Notes: generated by a model not told the origin, from the letters alone. Shown: positions 45,413 through 55,307, counted from the first letter of the stretch. The stretch: DNA of 64,000 bases from Yanshouia hominis (GCA_014385025.1 JACRTB010000011.1:56864-120863), one strand, 5' to 3'. Made by a program: numbers and translations.

Positions 45413-46591
45413 ATGAAGCGTAAACTTGCGTTACTCCTTGCGGCCGCCATGATGCTGCTGAGTGCCTGCGGCGGTGCGTCGTCGAGCGCTGCTCCCGCTT
45501 CGAGCGAGACCCCGGCTCCCGCCTCGAGCGAAGCTGCTCCTGCCTCGAGCGAAGCCGTCTCCAGCGAGGCCGCCGGACTCTTTGCCCCGGTTTCGAAGGA
45601 CGAAATCAAGATCGGCGTCATCCACATCTCCGACCCGGCCGAAGGCTCCGGCTACACCTACACCCATGATCAGGGCATCGTCGGGATGCAGCAGAATCTC
45701 GGCCTGCGCGACGACCAGATCATCCGCAAGATCAAGGTCGCGGACGACGACGCCACCGCCATTGAAACCGCGATGCTCGAATGCATTGAGGAAGGATGCA
45801 ACATCATCTTCGCCACCAGCTGGGGTTATATGGACACCTGCGAGGCGCTGGCCGAAGAGTATCCCGATGTCATCTTCTCTCATGGCACCGGCTACAAATC
45901 CAACGGCTCGAACTTCAACAACTATTTCGGCCGCATCTATCAGGCCAGATATCTCTCCGGCATCGCCGCCGGCCTCAAGACCGAGAGCAACAAGATCGGC
46001 TATGTCGCTGCCTGGGGTCCCGAAAACGGTGAGGTCACCAGCGGCTGTGATGCCTTTGCCATGGGCGCCTATTCGGTCAATCCCGACTGCCAGGTGATTG
46101 TCAAGACCACCAACAGCTGGTTTGATCCCGAGGGCGAAAAGCAGGCTGCCGAGGCGCTGATTGCCGAGGGCTGCGACGTGATCGGCCAGCACTGCGATAC
46201 CCCCAATCCCCAGCTTGCCGCCGAAGAAGCCGGCGTCTGGGGCGTGGGCTACAACTCCGATATGCGTAAGGACGCTCCCAAAGCGGTGCTCACCAGCGCG
46301 GTCTGGAACTGGTCGGCTTACTACACCTGGGCGGTTGAGAATGTCATCAACGGCACCTGGACCGGCGAAAACTACTACGGCGGCCTCGCCGAGGGCTTTG
46401 TCGATATCACCGAGCTTTCGGACCTCTGCGCGGACGGAACCGCCGAAGCGATTGAGGAAGCCCGCAAAAAGATCGTTTCCGGAGAATGGGATGTCTTTGA
46501 GGGTGAAATCGAGGCCAACGACGGCCAGATGCACACCAGCGAGTATTACAGCGATGTAAACTGGTACTTCAAGAATATCGTGGTCAAGTAA
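45413..46591 (+). CDS. BMP/PnrA-family substrate-binding lipoprotein
   Basis: A 392-residue lipoprotein of the basic-membrane-protein (Med/PnrA) family, binding proteins for purine-nucleoside ABC importers. The signal peptide ends LLSACGG with Cys19, then a Ser/Ala/Glu-rich linker to about residue 60. The domain has KIGVIHISDPAEGSGYTYTH, ATSWGYMDTCEALAEEYPDV and DVIGQHCDTPNPQLAAEEAG. The ATG follows an ideal aggaggt. It lies 85 bases after xpt. No ABC ATPase or permease genes follow in the window, since two hairpins end the unit. Confidence 0.92.
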   Translation: MKRKLALLLAAAMMLLSACGGASSSAAPASSETPAPASSEAAPASSEAVSSEAAGLFAPVSKDEIKIGVIHISDPAEGSGYTYTHDQGIVGMQQNLGLRDDQIIRKIKVADDDATAIETAMLECIEEGCNIIFATSWGYMDTCEALAEEYPDVIFSHGTGYKSNGSNFNNYFGRIYQARYLSGIAAGLKTESNKIGYVAAWGPENGEVTSGCDAFAMGAYSVNPDCQVIVKTTNSWFDPEGEKQAAEALIAEGCDVIGQHCDTPNPQLAAEEAGVWGVGYNSDMRKDAPKAVLTSAVWNWSAYYTWAVENVINGTWTGENYYGGLAEGFVDITELSDLCADGTAEAIEEARKKIVSGEWDVFEGEIEANDGQMHTSEYYSDVNWYFKNIVVK

Positions 46592-46606
46592 GCACATCGT
46601 TTCCCG

Positions 46607-46638
46607 GGCGGGGCGGCGGAAGTATCCGCCGCCCCGCC
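46607..46638 (+). terminator. First terminator after the BMP gene
   Basis: 14-bp GC stem (46607-46620 with 46625-46638), AGTA loop, then TTTCTG. Confidence 0.85.
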
Positions 46639-46649
46639 TTTCTGCCGGC

Positions 46650-46693
46650 AGCACGACCGCCCCGCCCGGATTTCCGGGCGGGGCGGTCGTGCT
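46650..46693. terminator. Second, 20-bp perfect hairpin
   Basis: AGCACGACCGCCCCGCCCGG (46650-46669) with its exact complement (46674-46693), ATTT loop. It shares a GC core with the previous hairpin and could also end the leftward gene at 46764. Confidence 0.7.
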
Positions 46694-46763
46694 TGTTCCG
46701 TCGGGCGGAGAGCCTTATGACAAAGTGAAGAGGATTACGAAATCAGGTCGCTCTCCGGATGTC

Positions 46764-47843
46764 TTAGGCAATCGCGCCGGTGGAGGGGTTGGTGGGCTCA
46801 ACAGGAGTCACAACGACATCCTCGTTGGTGTTGTCCGAAGCGCCCAGATCAAGCTCCATATCCGAGACAACGTAGCTGCCGAGGGTGCGGGTGCGGAAGT
46901 AGAAGCCCTCGTCGCTGTCGTCATACTCAGCGCCGGCAACCTCGGCGAGAGTGCCGTCGTCCTTGATCTCATAGAGGAACAGGGTGGCGTCATCCTCAGC
47001 GGAGAGGAAGAACTCGCCGGTGCGGTTGAACTTGGCGCCGTTGCCGTTCCAGAAGTTCAGGTCGGCAAGCGGGTAGCGGGCGGCGACATTGGAGTTGAAC
47101 TTGGTGTCGAAGTAAAGGAGGGTCTTGCCCTGGCCGGAAACATCGACGGTAAAGGTGCTGCCATCCTCGAAGCCGAGCTCAACCTCGTCGTCATAATCGA
47201 ACTTCAGCGAGTAGTACTTCTCGGCCTCGATCTCATCGAGGTCGCCCTGGACAACGAAGTCTTTGCCGCTGTCGAGGTAGGAGTTGGCCCAGTTGACATT
47301 CAGGGAGATGTCGAGGTCCAGATCCTTGACCTTGGGGCTCTTGGTCTTGTTGAGGGTCATGGTGCCGATGATGTCGGCGTCGGAAGTCGAGGTCGAAGAC
47401 TCGGTGGTCAGGGCGATCATGTAGTAGTACTTGTTCGCCTCGGTGATCAGAGACTCGCCGATGGTGTTGGTGACCTTCTTCTTGGTGACCGAAACGCCCT
47501 TGACGAGCTTCTCGCCCTCTTCCCACTTGGACTTGATCTTGAGACCGTCGACCGAATCGGAATCGGTGATGCCGCGGCCGTTGTGGTCGGCCAGGACATA
47601 ATAGGCGGTGTCGCCATACTCGATGGCGTCAACGGTCAGAGCTTTGTCGTCGTTCACGTCGTAGGCGAAGGGGCCGTACGCGTCATAGACGCCGGGAATG
47701 TGGTTGCCGCTCTTGTCGGTGTAGTCGGTCTCAACGTTGGTCGCAGAGGTGCGGACCCAGCCGGGCTGCTGCGCGGCGAGGGCGGTGGCGGCCATGCTCA
47801 TCACCATGGCACCCGCCATCACGGTGGATACAAACTTTTTCAT
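46764..47843 (-). CDS. Secreted protein of unknown function, NPSTG near its C-terminus
   Basis: A 359-residue exported protein with a clear Sec signal peptide (cleavage after about residue 23, ATALA-AQ). The mature part is acidic and beta-rich with repeated Asp/Tyr patches such as SLKFDYDDEVELGFEDGSTF and ALTTESSTSTSDADIIG. It ends PTNPSTGAIA. NPSTG resembles class B sortase signals (NPxT-type), but there is no hydrophobic tail or basic end after it, so wall anchoring is doubtful. Strong ribosome site (aaggaggat) and near-consensus promoter point to high expression. I do not recognise the family. Confidence 0.8.
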   Translation of the reverse strand: MKKFVSTVMAGAMVMSMAATALAAQQPGWVRTSATNVETDYTDKSGNHIPGVYDAYGPFAYDVNDDKALTVDAIEYGDTAYYVLADHNGRGITDSDSVDGLKIKSKWEEGEKLVKGVSVTKKKVTNTIGESLITEANKYYYMIALTTESSTSTSDADIIGTMTLNKTKSPKVKDLDLDISLNVNWANSYLDSGKDFVVQGDLDEIEAEKYYSLKFDYDDEVELGFEDGSTFTVDVSGQGKTLLYFDTKFNSNVAARYPLADLNFWNGNGAKFNRTGEFFLSAEDDATLFLYEIKDDGTLAEVAGAEYDDSDEGFYFRTRTLGSYVVSDMELDLGASDNTNEDVVVTPVEPTNPSTGAIA

Positions 47844-48299
47844 GTTCAGGGATCCTCCTTAAAATGTTTGTTGGTCTCAGTTCCAATTCGCGGGGCTCTC
47901 CTTCCCTTGACCTGGACTGTACCTGAAGTATATCATGGCATTTTCGAAATGTCAAGCTATTTTTAAATTATTTTGTAACTTAAATGTTAATATTAAATAA
48001 TATAATTACATTTAGATTACAAAATTCAAATTACATTAGTCTGTCAAATGCCATAACGCTAAATCAGTGATCATAAATTACAAATTTGATTCATAGAAAA
48101 AGAAGGAAATTTTCTTCTCTGTTTCGTTCTGCCTTTTGAATTTACCAGTTGTAATATTTATCTGCCGTTGGGCGTGAATAACGCGCGGAGCATGAACCAT
48201 CCCGGTAAAACGGATAATAGCAAAAATACCCCATGCAGAAAATGGCCGCACAGGGCTATTTCCATTATAGAAAAGGGAAAAGCTTTTTAATCAAAGTCT
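47844..48299. other. AT-rich upstream region
   Basis: Contains the promoter of the secreted-protein gene and, from about 47955 to 48120, very AT-rich DNA with attacaaaatt/ttacaaattt-like repeats that could act as an upstream activating element. No gene is seen before the XRE remnant. Confidence 0.5.
47927..47955 (-). promoter_or_regulatory. Near-consensus promoter of the secreted-protein gene
   Basis: Minus strand TTGACA (47950-47955), 17-base spacer, TATACT (47927-47932), followed by a leader of about 75 bases. AT-rich DNA directly upstream resembles an UP element. Confidence 0.8.
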
Positions 48300-48456
48300 A
48301 TTGCAGCAAATGAGAGAGGATAGATTGCTCTCGCCTGGTGCTTTGAACCGCCTTTGTTCCCTGCTGCACTGTCAACCGGGCGATATGCCAGAGTGGGTCC
48401 CGGATGATGAAGCGGCAGCAAAGGATAAAGAAAAAGGCAGTATCCAACCAACTTAA
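48300..48456 (+). pseudogene. C-terminal remnant of an XRE/Cro-type repressor
   Basis: The frame reads LLQQMREDRLLSPGALNRLC and then LLHCQPGDMPEWVPDDEAA, the second half of a small Cro/CI-like helix-turn-helix protein (YozG-like). The first half is missing; a stop lies just upstream. It ends in the hairpin 48435-48472. Confidence 0.6.
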
Positions 48457-48472
48457 TGTTTAGATACTGCCT
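48435..48472. terminator. Shared terminator between convergent genes
   Basis: AGGCAGTATC (48435-48444) with GATACTGCCT (48463-48472), between the XRE remnant and the coiled-coil gene. Both reading frames end inside it. Confidence 0.6.
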
Positions 48473-48720
48473 AACCTGACTTGATGTGTTTGTTTTGATT
48501 TGCGGTTAAAGACCGGAATCACTTGTATGCTTGCATCGTCGGCCCGTTCCAATATTGTATTGACCGCGCGGCGCATGATCGCGGTATCTTCTTTAACCTG
48601 TGCCAGATCGGCTTCAATCTTGTTCAGCCGTTCATCAACTTTGTCCAACCGCTCATTTACTGGCTTTAGCTCTAGTTTGATCAGATCGGTCATAGCTTGC
48701 AGCATTTCTTTGTCCGTCAT
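48460..48720 (-). CDS. Small coiled-coil protein
   Basis: An 86-residue protein of unknown function. Residues about 5-60 form a heptad-rich coiled coil (KPVNERLDKVDERLNKIEAD, then LAQVKEDTAIMRRAVNTILE), followed by a basic tail with VFNRKSKQTHQ. The ATG at 48720 has aaaggtg upstream. Small proteins of this kind are frequent near mobile elements. It sits between an XRE remnant and an IS3 remnant, so it may be part of the same decayed insertion. Confidence 0.6.
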   Translation of the reverse strand: MTDKEMLQAMTDLIKLELKPVNERLDKVDERLNKIEADLAQVKEDTAIMRRAVNTILERADDASIQVIPVFNRKSKQTHQVRLGSI

Positions 48721-48735
48721 ATGTATCACCTTTCG

Positions 48736-49071
48736 TTATTTGTAGCATGGTGGGAGTGATAAAGCAATGCACATCCTTTCTGTGAGCGAGAGAAAATCCC
48801 GCGGCAATTGATTTTCCATCTTCAACCGTTTGTTTTCCTTCTGGTAATCTTCGAGCTTCGAGCGTTCGTATTTTCCGGGGCCTGCCCTTAGGCAAAGGTG
48901 TAATTTGCTGCAGCTTTGTTTCAGGTCGAAGTCCGCACCAACCCTGAATTGCATAACGGCTGATCCCGTATTTACGGCTTACTTCACGCTGACTTTTCCC
49001 GCCCCGATCTCTTTTCGAACTTGTTCTTTCATCTCTCCACTATAGTGAACCTTTCCTTTTTTCCCGGACAT
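48736..49071 (-). pseudogene. IS3-family transposase OrfA remnant
   Basis: From the ATG at 49071 three frames must be joined: HYSGEMKEQVRKEIGAGK, then SQREVSRKYGISRYAIQGWC and PLPKGRPRKIRTLE, then YQKENKRLKMENQLPRDFLS to the stop at 48736. This is the helix-turn-helix and leucine-zipper OrfA of IS3-type elements. There are two frameshifts and no OrfB. Terminal inverted repeats were not identified. Confidence 0.75.
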
Positions 49072-49078
49072 AACAACA

Positions 49079-49114
49079 CCCCCTGATGCAGTTCCATTTT
49101 CCTACATCAGGGGG
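49079..49114 (+). terminator. Hairpin beside the IS remnant
   Basis: CCCCCTGATG (49079-49088) with CATCAGGGGG (49105-49114), followed by CTTTTTG on the plus strand. No plus-strand gene ends here now. Confidence 0.6.
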
Positions 49115-49219
49115 CTTTTTGTCTATTGTCCGTTTTTGCCGGATCTGTTCATGGGCAGGATGCTTTTTCCGTTTTATCACCGGTCGCCCGTCCGCGCGGG
49201 CATTTTTCCGGAAGGTGCG

Positions 49220-49561
49220 CTACTTGGCGGGGAATCCGATAAACGCGACAAAGACCAGATCTTCTTTGCCGTTGTTGAGAACACCGTGGGTTTCGCCTTC
49301 CGGACAGTAGGTGACGTCTCCCGGCCCGATGGTGACTTCGACGCCGTTGTTGTTATAAAGTCCGCTGCCCGAAAGGAGATAGTAGACCTCAAACTCCTTG
49401 TGGTGGGTATGGTCCGCGATCGCTCCGCCGGGCGGGACGGTAATCACCCCCAGCAGCCGGCCGCAGCCGCAGAGCTGCTCCACCGAAACCATGTCCTCGC
49501 GGTCGCAGCGTTCATCGACGCCGATCATTTTGTGCTGGCGCTCATTGGAATGATAGATCAT
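49220..49561 (-). CDS. Cupin-domain protein
   Basis: A 113-residue single cupin, probably metal binding. Motif 1 is PPGGAIADHTHHKEFEVYYL, with two histidines and a glutamate, and motif 2 is GDVTYCPEGETHGVLN, with the last histidine. The ATG at 49561 is preceded by aaagggg. Its position next to the sortase gene (36 bases) in the same direction suggests a shared transcript, but a functional link is not obvious. Confidence 0.85.
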   Translation of the reverse strand: MIYHSNERQHKMIGVDERCDREDMVSVEQLCGCGRLLGVITVPPGGAIADHTHHKEFEVYYLLSGSGLYNNNGVEVTIGPGDVTYCPEGETHGVLNNGKEDLVFVAFIGFPAK

Positions 49562-49597
49562 CGCAAAGTTCCCCTTTCTCACATCAAATTGCAGCCA

Positions 49598-50614
49598 TTA
49601 AAGGCTGGGCAGAACCGGGTTGGGGTTGTTGGTCACCGTCACCGCCTTGACCTGCTCACCCTCACGCAGCAGGCGCGCCATCACAACGAACCGCTGCTTG
49701 TCGCTCGAGCCGTAGGCTCTGGTGCAGGTCGAAAGGGTCAGAATCTTGTCGGTGGACTTAACATCCACGTCAAAGTTATGGCGGCTGCGGCTCTTCGCGC
49801 CGTTGACGATCTGCATGAACTGCTCATCGCCGGGATTCGGCTCGATGTAGTTGAAGCCGATATCGGTGTAGAAAGCAGCAAAGATGACCCACTTCATCTC
49901 CTCCGCGTCGGTCGAATACCAGATATAGGGGTAAGCGTTGGCAAATTCGCGGTAGTGGTAGGCAGCGAGCTGCGCAAACATCACGTCGCTCGCGTTGCCG
50001 ATCCGCGGATTGGCCGAATAGTTGGTCCAGTTATGGCCAAAGAGCACGGTGTTGCGGGAAATATCGTCCGAATTGCCGAAGCGGACGGTCGGCCCCGCAT
50101 AGACGACACCGTCCTTGCTGGTCTGCTTGTAAATGTTTTTGTCAATGTAGTACATGACGTCGTTGGCCCAGAGCACCGGATAATTGATATTGGTGCCGGG
50201 GATGCAGAGCCAGCCCTTGACATCCGAGTTGATCTGCTTGTAGCTGGGGATGTTGAAGAAGCCGCTGTCCCCCTCCATCAGCTTGGGGTCGAAGGAGGAG
50301 GGGATGCTGTCCAGAGAGGTCGCGGCAGCGCTTGAGGAAGAGGAGCTGTCCGAAGGCAGCGCATCGCCGGAAGGCTGGAGATCCGCGCTGGGAACCTCGG
50401 GCTCGCTCTCCGAATCGGCGCCGGCGGAGGAAGGCTCGATCACAGCGATCGAAGAGGAGCTGTCCTCATCGCCGCCGGATTCCTTGCCGCCGAGCAGCGA
50501 AACGCCGATGCCGACCGCCGCAAGAAAAATCACCAGCACAAGGACACCGATCAGGATCATCGGCATCGGTGAGCTTTTCTTGCGCCGGCGTCTCGAAGTA
50601 TTTTCATTTGCCAT
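49598..50614 (-). CDS. Class B sortase
   Basis: A 338-residue membrane-anchored cysteine transpeptidase that joins surface proteins to peptidoglycan. An N-terminal basic tail (SRRRRKKSS) and a transmembrane helix (about 19-40) are followed by a Ser/Glu-rich spacer (about 45-110) and the sortase domain. The catalytic triad is visible: His in VLFGHNW, Cys in ILTLSTCTR, Arg in KQRFVVMARLL. The ATG at 50614 has gaggtgaag upstream; an extended -10 (TGCTATACT, 50684-50692) lies before it. A decayed paralogue is at 28.1 kb. Confidence 0.93.
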   Translation of the reverse strand: MANENTSRRRRKKSSPMPMILIGVLVLVIFLAAVGIGVSLLGGKESGGDEDSSSSIAVIEPSSAGADSESEPEVPSADLQPSGDALPSDSSSSSSAAATSLDSIPSSFDPKLMEGDSGFFNIPSYKQINSDVKGWLCIPGTNINYPVLWANDVMYYIDKNIYKQTSKDGVVYAGPTVRFGNSDDISRNTVLFGHNWTNYSANPRIGNASDVMFAQLAAYHYREFANAYPYIWYSTDAEEMKWVIFAAFYTDIGFNYIEPNPGDEQFMQIVNGAKSRSRHNFDVDVKSTDKILTLSTCTRAYGSSDKQRFVVMARLLREGEQVKAVTVTNNPNPVLPSL

Positions 50615-50771
50615 AGTTTTCTTCACCTCATAATATTGTTGGTACCGGGTGCGCACATCAAAACCTGTCTTTATGACCCAAACAGTATAGCACACTTTGC
50701 CGCGGTTGGGAATCCCCGCAAATCTGAAAAATCCGGGAAAAGAGCTTTCCGGACGCATCCAGTGAAAGAAT

Positions 50772-51890
50772 TCACAGATTTTTCAAAAGCGTGAGAAAGG
50801 CGCTGGGAAGCGGATACCGGCCGGTGAGATCCTCAGGAGAGACGGGGACCCAGCCTTCCGGCGCGGAGGCGCCGGGGTCCAGCTCGCAGGAATACAGGGT
50901 CATCCGCCATTCGACGTGGGTAAAAATGTGATGGCCCGTTCCCGCCTCCTCCGCCGGAGCATGGGCAATTCCAAGGCGGCCGAGGAACTCGTCCGCCTGC
51001 TTTCGGGAAAGCGCCCCCTCAATGTTCGGCAGCTCCCAAAGACCGGCCAGCAGCCCGCCGGCGGGCCGTTTGCGCAGATACAGGTTCCCTTTCCTAGTGA
51101 GCAGAAATACGGTGATTTGCTGCACCCGACGCGGCTTTTTTGCCGTCCTGACCGGCAGGGACGGCGCGGCGCCGGTTCGGAGCCCCTCGCAAAGCCCGGC
51201 AAGCGGGCAGAGCAGACAGAGCGGCGCGCCGTTGGGCAGGCAGATTACGGCCCCCAGCTCCATCAGCGACTGGTTGAAATCCCCCACCCTTGCTTCGGGC
51301 AGCATTCCCGCCACCAGTGCGGTCAGCTCCCTTTTGACGGCGGGCAGGGTCACATCCGCCCTGCTGGAGAGCAGACGGGAAACCACCCGCAGAACGTTTC
51401 CATCGACGGCGGGGACCCGCAGCCCGAAGGCGATCGAACCGATCGAACCGGCGGAGTACTCCCCGATACCCGGCAGCTTCCGCAGCGCGGAAAAGTCGGC
51501 GGGCAGTCTGCCGCCGAACTGCTCCACCACGATCTGCGCGGCATGCTTGAGGTTGCGGGCGCGGCTGTAGTAGCCCAGACCCTCCCAGAGCTTGAGCAGC
51601 GCGTCCTCCTCAACGGCGGCAAGGGCAAACACATCGGGCAGAGCCTCGACAAAACGCTCAAAATAGCCCCGCGCCGCCTCTACCCGGGTCTGCTGCAGCA
51701 TAATCTCCGAAATCCATACCCGGTAGGGGGTGGGGTCGGAGCGCCACGGCAGAACCCGCGCGTTCTGGTCGTACCATGCCAGCAGCGGCTCGGACACCCG
51801 GGCGAGCAGCGCGGCGGCGTGCTCCGCCTCCTGCGGAGAAAAAATCGCGCCGGTCTTCTGCTCCCGGCGCGGAAGTGCTGTTTCTTTCAT
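50772..51890 (-). CDS. mutY: A/G-specific adenine glycosylase
   Basis: A 372-residue base-excision repair enzyme removing adenine opposite 8-oxoguanine. It has the catalytic glutamate in WISEIMLQQTRV, a helix-hairpin-helix LPGIGEYSAGSI, the catalytic aspartate in VPAVDGNVLRVVSRL and a [4Fe-4S] set CLPNGAPLCLLCPLAGLC; the first cysteine spacing is seven residues rather than the textbook six. The C-terminal third is a NUDIX-like 8-oxoG reader. It is the last gene of the MATE-MarR-mutY operon and overlaps the MarR stop (ATGA). Confidence 0.95.
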   Translation of the reverse strand: MKETALPRREQKTGAIFSPQEAEHAAALLARVSEPLLAWYDQNARVLPWRSDPTPYRVWISEIMLQQTRVEAARGYFERFVEALPDVFALAAVEEDALLKLWEGLGYYSRARNLKHAAQIVVEQFGGRLPADFSALRKLPGIGEYSAGSIGSIAFGLRVPAVDGNVLRVVSRLLSSRADVTLPAVKRELTALVAGMLPEARVGDFNQSLMELGAVICLPNGAPLCLLCPLAGLCEGLRTGAAPSLPVRTAKKPRRVQQITVFLLTRKGNLYLRKRPAGGLLAGLWELPNIEGALSRKQADEFLGRLGIAHAPAEEAGTGHHIFTHVEWRMTLYSCELDPGASAPEGWVPVSPEDLTGRYPLPSAFLTLLKNL

Positions 51891-52402
51891 AGCTGAGGCT
51901 TTCCCTCCCCGCCGCGCGCATCCGGTTCAGGCTCTGAAACTCCCCGGCGGGCCGCGCAGGTCGGATGTTCGTCAAAATAGGCGGCCAGATTTTGTGCCAT
52001 CCGCAGCACCAGCGCCGCCGACTGCCGCCGTTCGTCGTCGTTCATCCCTTCGAAAAGGGTTTCCTGCAGCAGGTCGGTGATCGCAAAAAGCGGCTCTTCC
52101 AGCGAAAGCCCCCGGGATGTCGGCGCAAGGCGGTAGGCGCGGCGGTCGGCGGGGTCCTCCCGCCGCTCGACCAGCCCGTTTCTCTCAAGCTGCGCCACCC
52201 CGCGGGCCGCCGTCCCCTTGTCGATGGCAAGTCGCTGGGCAAGCTGCTCCTGGGTCACGCCGGGATGCCGGTACAGCTGCAGCATCAGCGGAAGCTGCCC
52301 CGCCTCCAGCGGAAAATCCCGCAGCCGGCCGCTCAAGAAGCGCTGGGCATAGCGGTAAATCAGCGAAATATGGCGGGTAATTGGAATCGGACGGCGGGTC
52401 AT
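51887..52402 (-). CDS. MarR-family transcriptional regulator
   Basis: A 171-residue winged-helix regulator. The DNA-binding region has TQEQLAQRLAIDKGTAARGV (about 53-72) and the wing VERREDPADRRAYRLAPTSR. It overlaps the MATE stop at its start and the mutY start at its end, both by ATGA. It is likely to repress the operon through the dyad over the -35 element at 53867-53882 and to respond to a pump substrate. Confidence 0.93.
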   Translation of the reverse strand: MTRRPIPITRHISLIYRYAQRFLSGRLRDFPLEAGQLPLMLQLYRHPGVTQEQLAQRLAIDKGTAARGVAQLERNGLVERREDPADRRAYRLAPTSRGLSLEEPLFAITDLLQETLFEGMNDDERRQSAALVLRMAQNLAAYFDEHPTCAARRGVSEPEPDARGGEGKPQL

Positions 52403-53805
52403 CCCTCCACCTCCCCCCAGCGCGCCTGCTCCTCGCGCTGGTCGGCGTCCAGCAATTTAAGCTCCCGCAGGAACCGGCGGGAAAGGAGCACCGCCAGAAG
52501 AACACAGCAGACGTCTGAGATGGGCTGCGAAAGCAAAACCCCCGGCAGGCCGATAAAGTGAGGCAGAATGCAGATCACCGGCAGGAAGAAGAGGCCCTGC
52601 CGCCCCGCCGCCAGAAGGGTGGCGGGAGCACTGCGTCCGGTGCATTGCAGCATCATGTTGGACATAATGAAGTAGCTCTGGGCGGGCAGCATGGCGCACT
52701 GCATCCGCAGCGCCGCGGCTCCGATCGAAATCACCCGCGCGTCCCCCTCGCGGAAGAGCGCGAGCACCTGCGGCGCAATCAGAAACATGACCGCACCGAG
52801 GGTGGTGAGCAGCAGGGCGGACACCTTGACACAGAACCAGAAGGATTCGACGACGCGGTCATAGCGCCGCGCGCCGTAATTGAAACCGCAGACCGGCTGA
52901 AAGCCCTGTCCAAACCCGATCATGGCCGAGACAATGAAGAGCATCACCCGGTTGACGATGCTCATGGCGGAAATGGCCTCAACTCCGAAGGGCGCGCAGC
53001 TGCGCACGAGCGCCACCGATGCGATGCTGGCGATTCCCTGCCGGCAGAGGGAGGGCAGGCCGCCCTTGACGATATCCCGGTAGAGGGAGAAACGGAACCG
53101 GTAGTTTTTCAAGCGCAGGGGCAGGCTTCCGTGGCGCTCCCCAAGGTTAAAATAGAGCAGGATTCCAAAGCTGACCAGCTGGCTGAGCACCGTCGCAATC
53201 GCCGCGCCGCGGATTCCCATTCCAAAGCTGAAGATGAAAATGGGGTCGAGGATGATGTTGAGAATTCCGCCCGACATGATGCCGAACATGGCATAGAAGG
53301 CGCTCCCCTGCCCGCGCAGCGAGGTGTTGAGCACGAAATTCGCGGTCATATAAGGCGCCCCGATCAGAATGTAGCGGGCATAATCCCGCGCATAGGGCAG
53401 GATTTCCGGAGTCGCCCCGAGCGCCGAAACAAGCTCTTCAAGAAAGAGCAGGCCGAAAACGAGCATCAGGGCGCCGAACGCAATCGAGGTGAAGAAGGCG
53501 GTGGAAAGCGATTCGCAGGCCGCCTGCTGCTTTCTCTGCCCCAGCAGGCGGGAAACACAGGTGGACGAGCCGATGCCGAAGGTAAAGCCCACCGCCTGAA
53601 TCAGCGCCATCAGGGAAAAGATGACCCCGACCGCCGCCGAAGCGTCGGTGCCAAGCTGGCTGACAAAATAGGTGTCCGCCATGTTGTAGATCGAGGTGAT
53701 CAGCATCGAGCAGATGGTCGGAACCGCAAGGCGCGCGATCAGGCCCGGTATCGGCGTTTCGGTCATCTGGTGATATTTTGCGTCCTGCATCTCATGCCAT
53801 TCCAT
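52399..53805 (-). CDS. MATE-family efflux transporter
   Basis: A 468-residue, twelve-helix multidrug and toxin exporter of the NorM/DinF type. The N-terminal LIARLAVPTICSMLITSIYN MADTYFVSQLG region and the repeated half around ALVRSCAPFGVEAISAMSIV are typical. The ATG at 53805 follows gggagg. It leads the operon with the MarR regulator and mutY under a near-consensus promoter. Substrate unknown. Confidence 0.93.
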   Translation of the reverse strand: MEWHEMQDAKYHQMTETPIPGLIARLAVPTICSMLITSIYNMADTYFVSQLGTDASAAVGVIFSLMALIQAVGFTFGIGSSTCVSRLLGQRKQQAACESLSTAFFTSIAFGALMLVFGLLFLEELVSALGATPEILPYARDYARYILIGAPYMTANFVLNTSLRGQGSAFYAMFGIMSGGILNIILDPIFIFSFGMGIRGAAIATVLSQLVSFGILLYFNLGERHGSLPLRLKNYRFRFSLYRDIVKGGLPSLCRQGIASIASVALVRSCAPFGVEAISAMSIVNRVMLFIVSAMIGFGQGFQPVCGFNYGARRYDRVVESFWFCVKVSALLLTTLGAVMFLIAPQVLALFREGDARVISIGAAALRMQCAMLPAQSYFIMSNMMLQCTGRSAPATLLAAGRQGLFFLPVICILPHFIGLPGVLLSQPISDVCCVLLAVLLSRRFLRELKLLDADQREEQARWGEVEG

Positions 53806-53846
53806 AGGGAAGCCTCCCGAATATTCTGTGATTCTGTCATGCCCTT

Positions 53847-53875
53847 AGTATACCTTTCCTGCAAATAGTTGTCAA
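53847..53875 (-). promoter_or_regulatory. Promoter of the MATE-MarR-mutY operon
   Basis: TTGACA (53870-53875), 17-base spacer, TATACT (53847-53852) on the minus strand. Confidence 0.8.
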
Positions 53876-53882
53876 CGCAACT
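53867..53882. promoter_or_regulatory. MarR operator candidate
   Basis: AGTTG-TCAACG-CAACT, a 16-base dyad that covers the whole -35 element. Size and position fit a MarR-family repressor site; the cognate gene is the second of the operon. Confidence 0.55.
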
Positions 53883-53898
53883 TTTTTCGGACAGAAAA

Positions 53899-53926
53899 GC
53901 GCCGCCCGGCACAAGCCGGACGGCGC
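53899..53926 (-). terminator. eno terminator
   Basis: 12-base GC stem with one mismatch (53899-53910 with 53915-53926), ACAA loop, TTTTC on the minus strand, 17 bases after the enolase stop. Confidence 0.8.
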
Positions 53927-53943
53927 GGGGAATCCGAATGCTT

Positions 53944-55239
<1,296 letters not shown>

Positions 55240-55307
55240 TTAATCTTATCTTACATGATAACCGCAAAAGTTGTAGAAATTATTTCTGCGTCGAAAAATT
55301 TCTGAGA

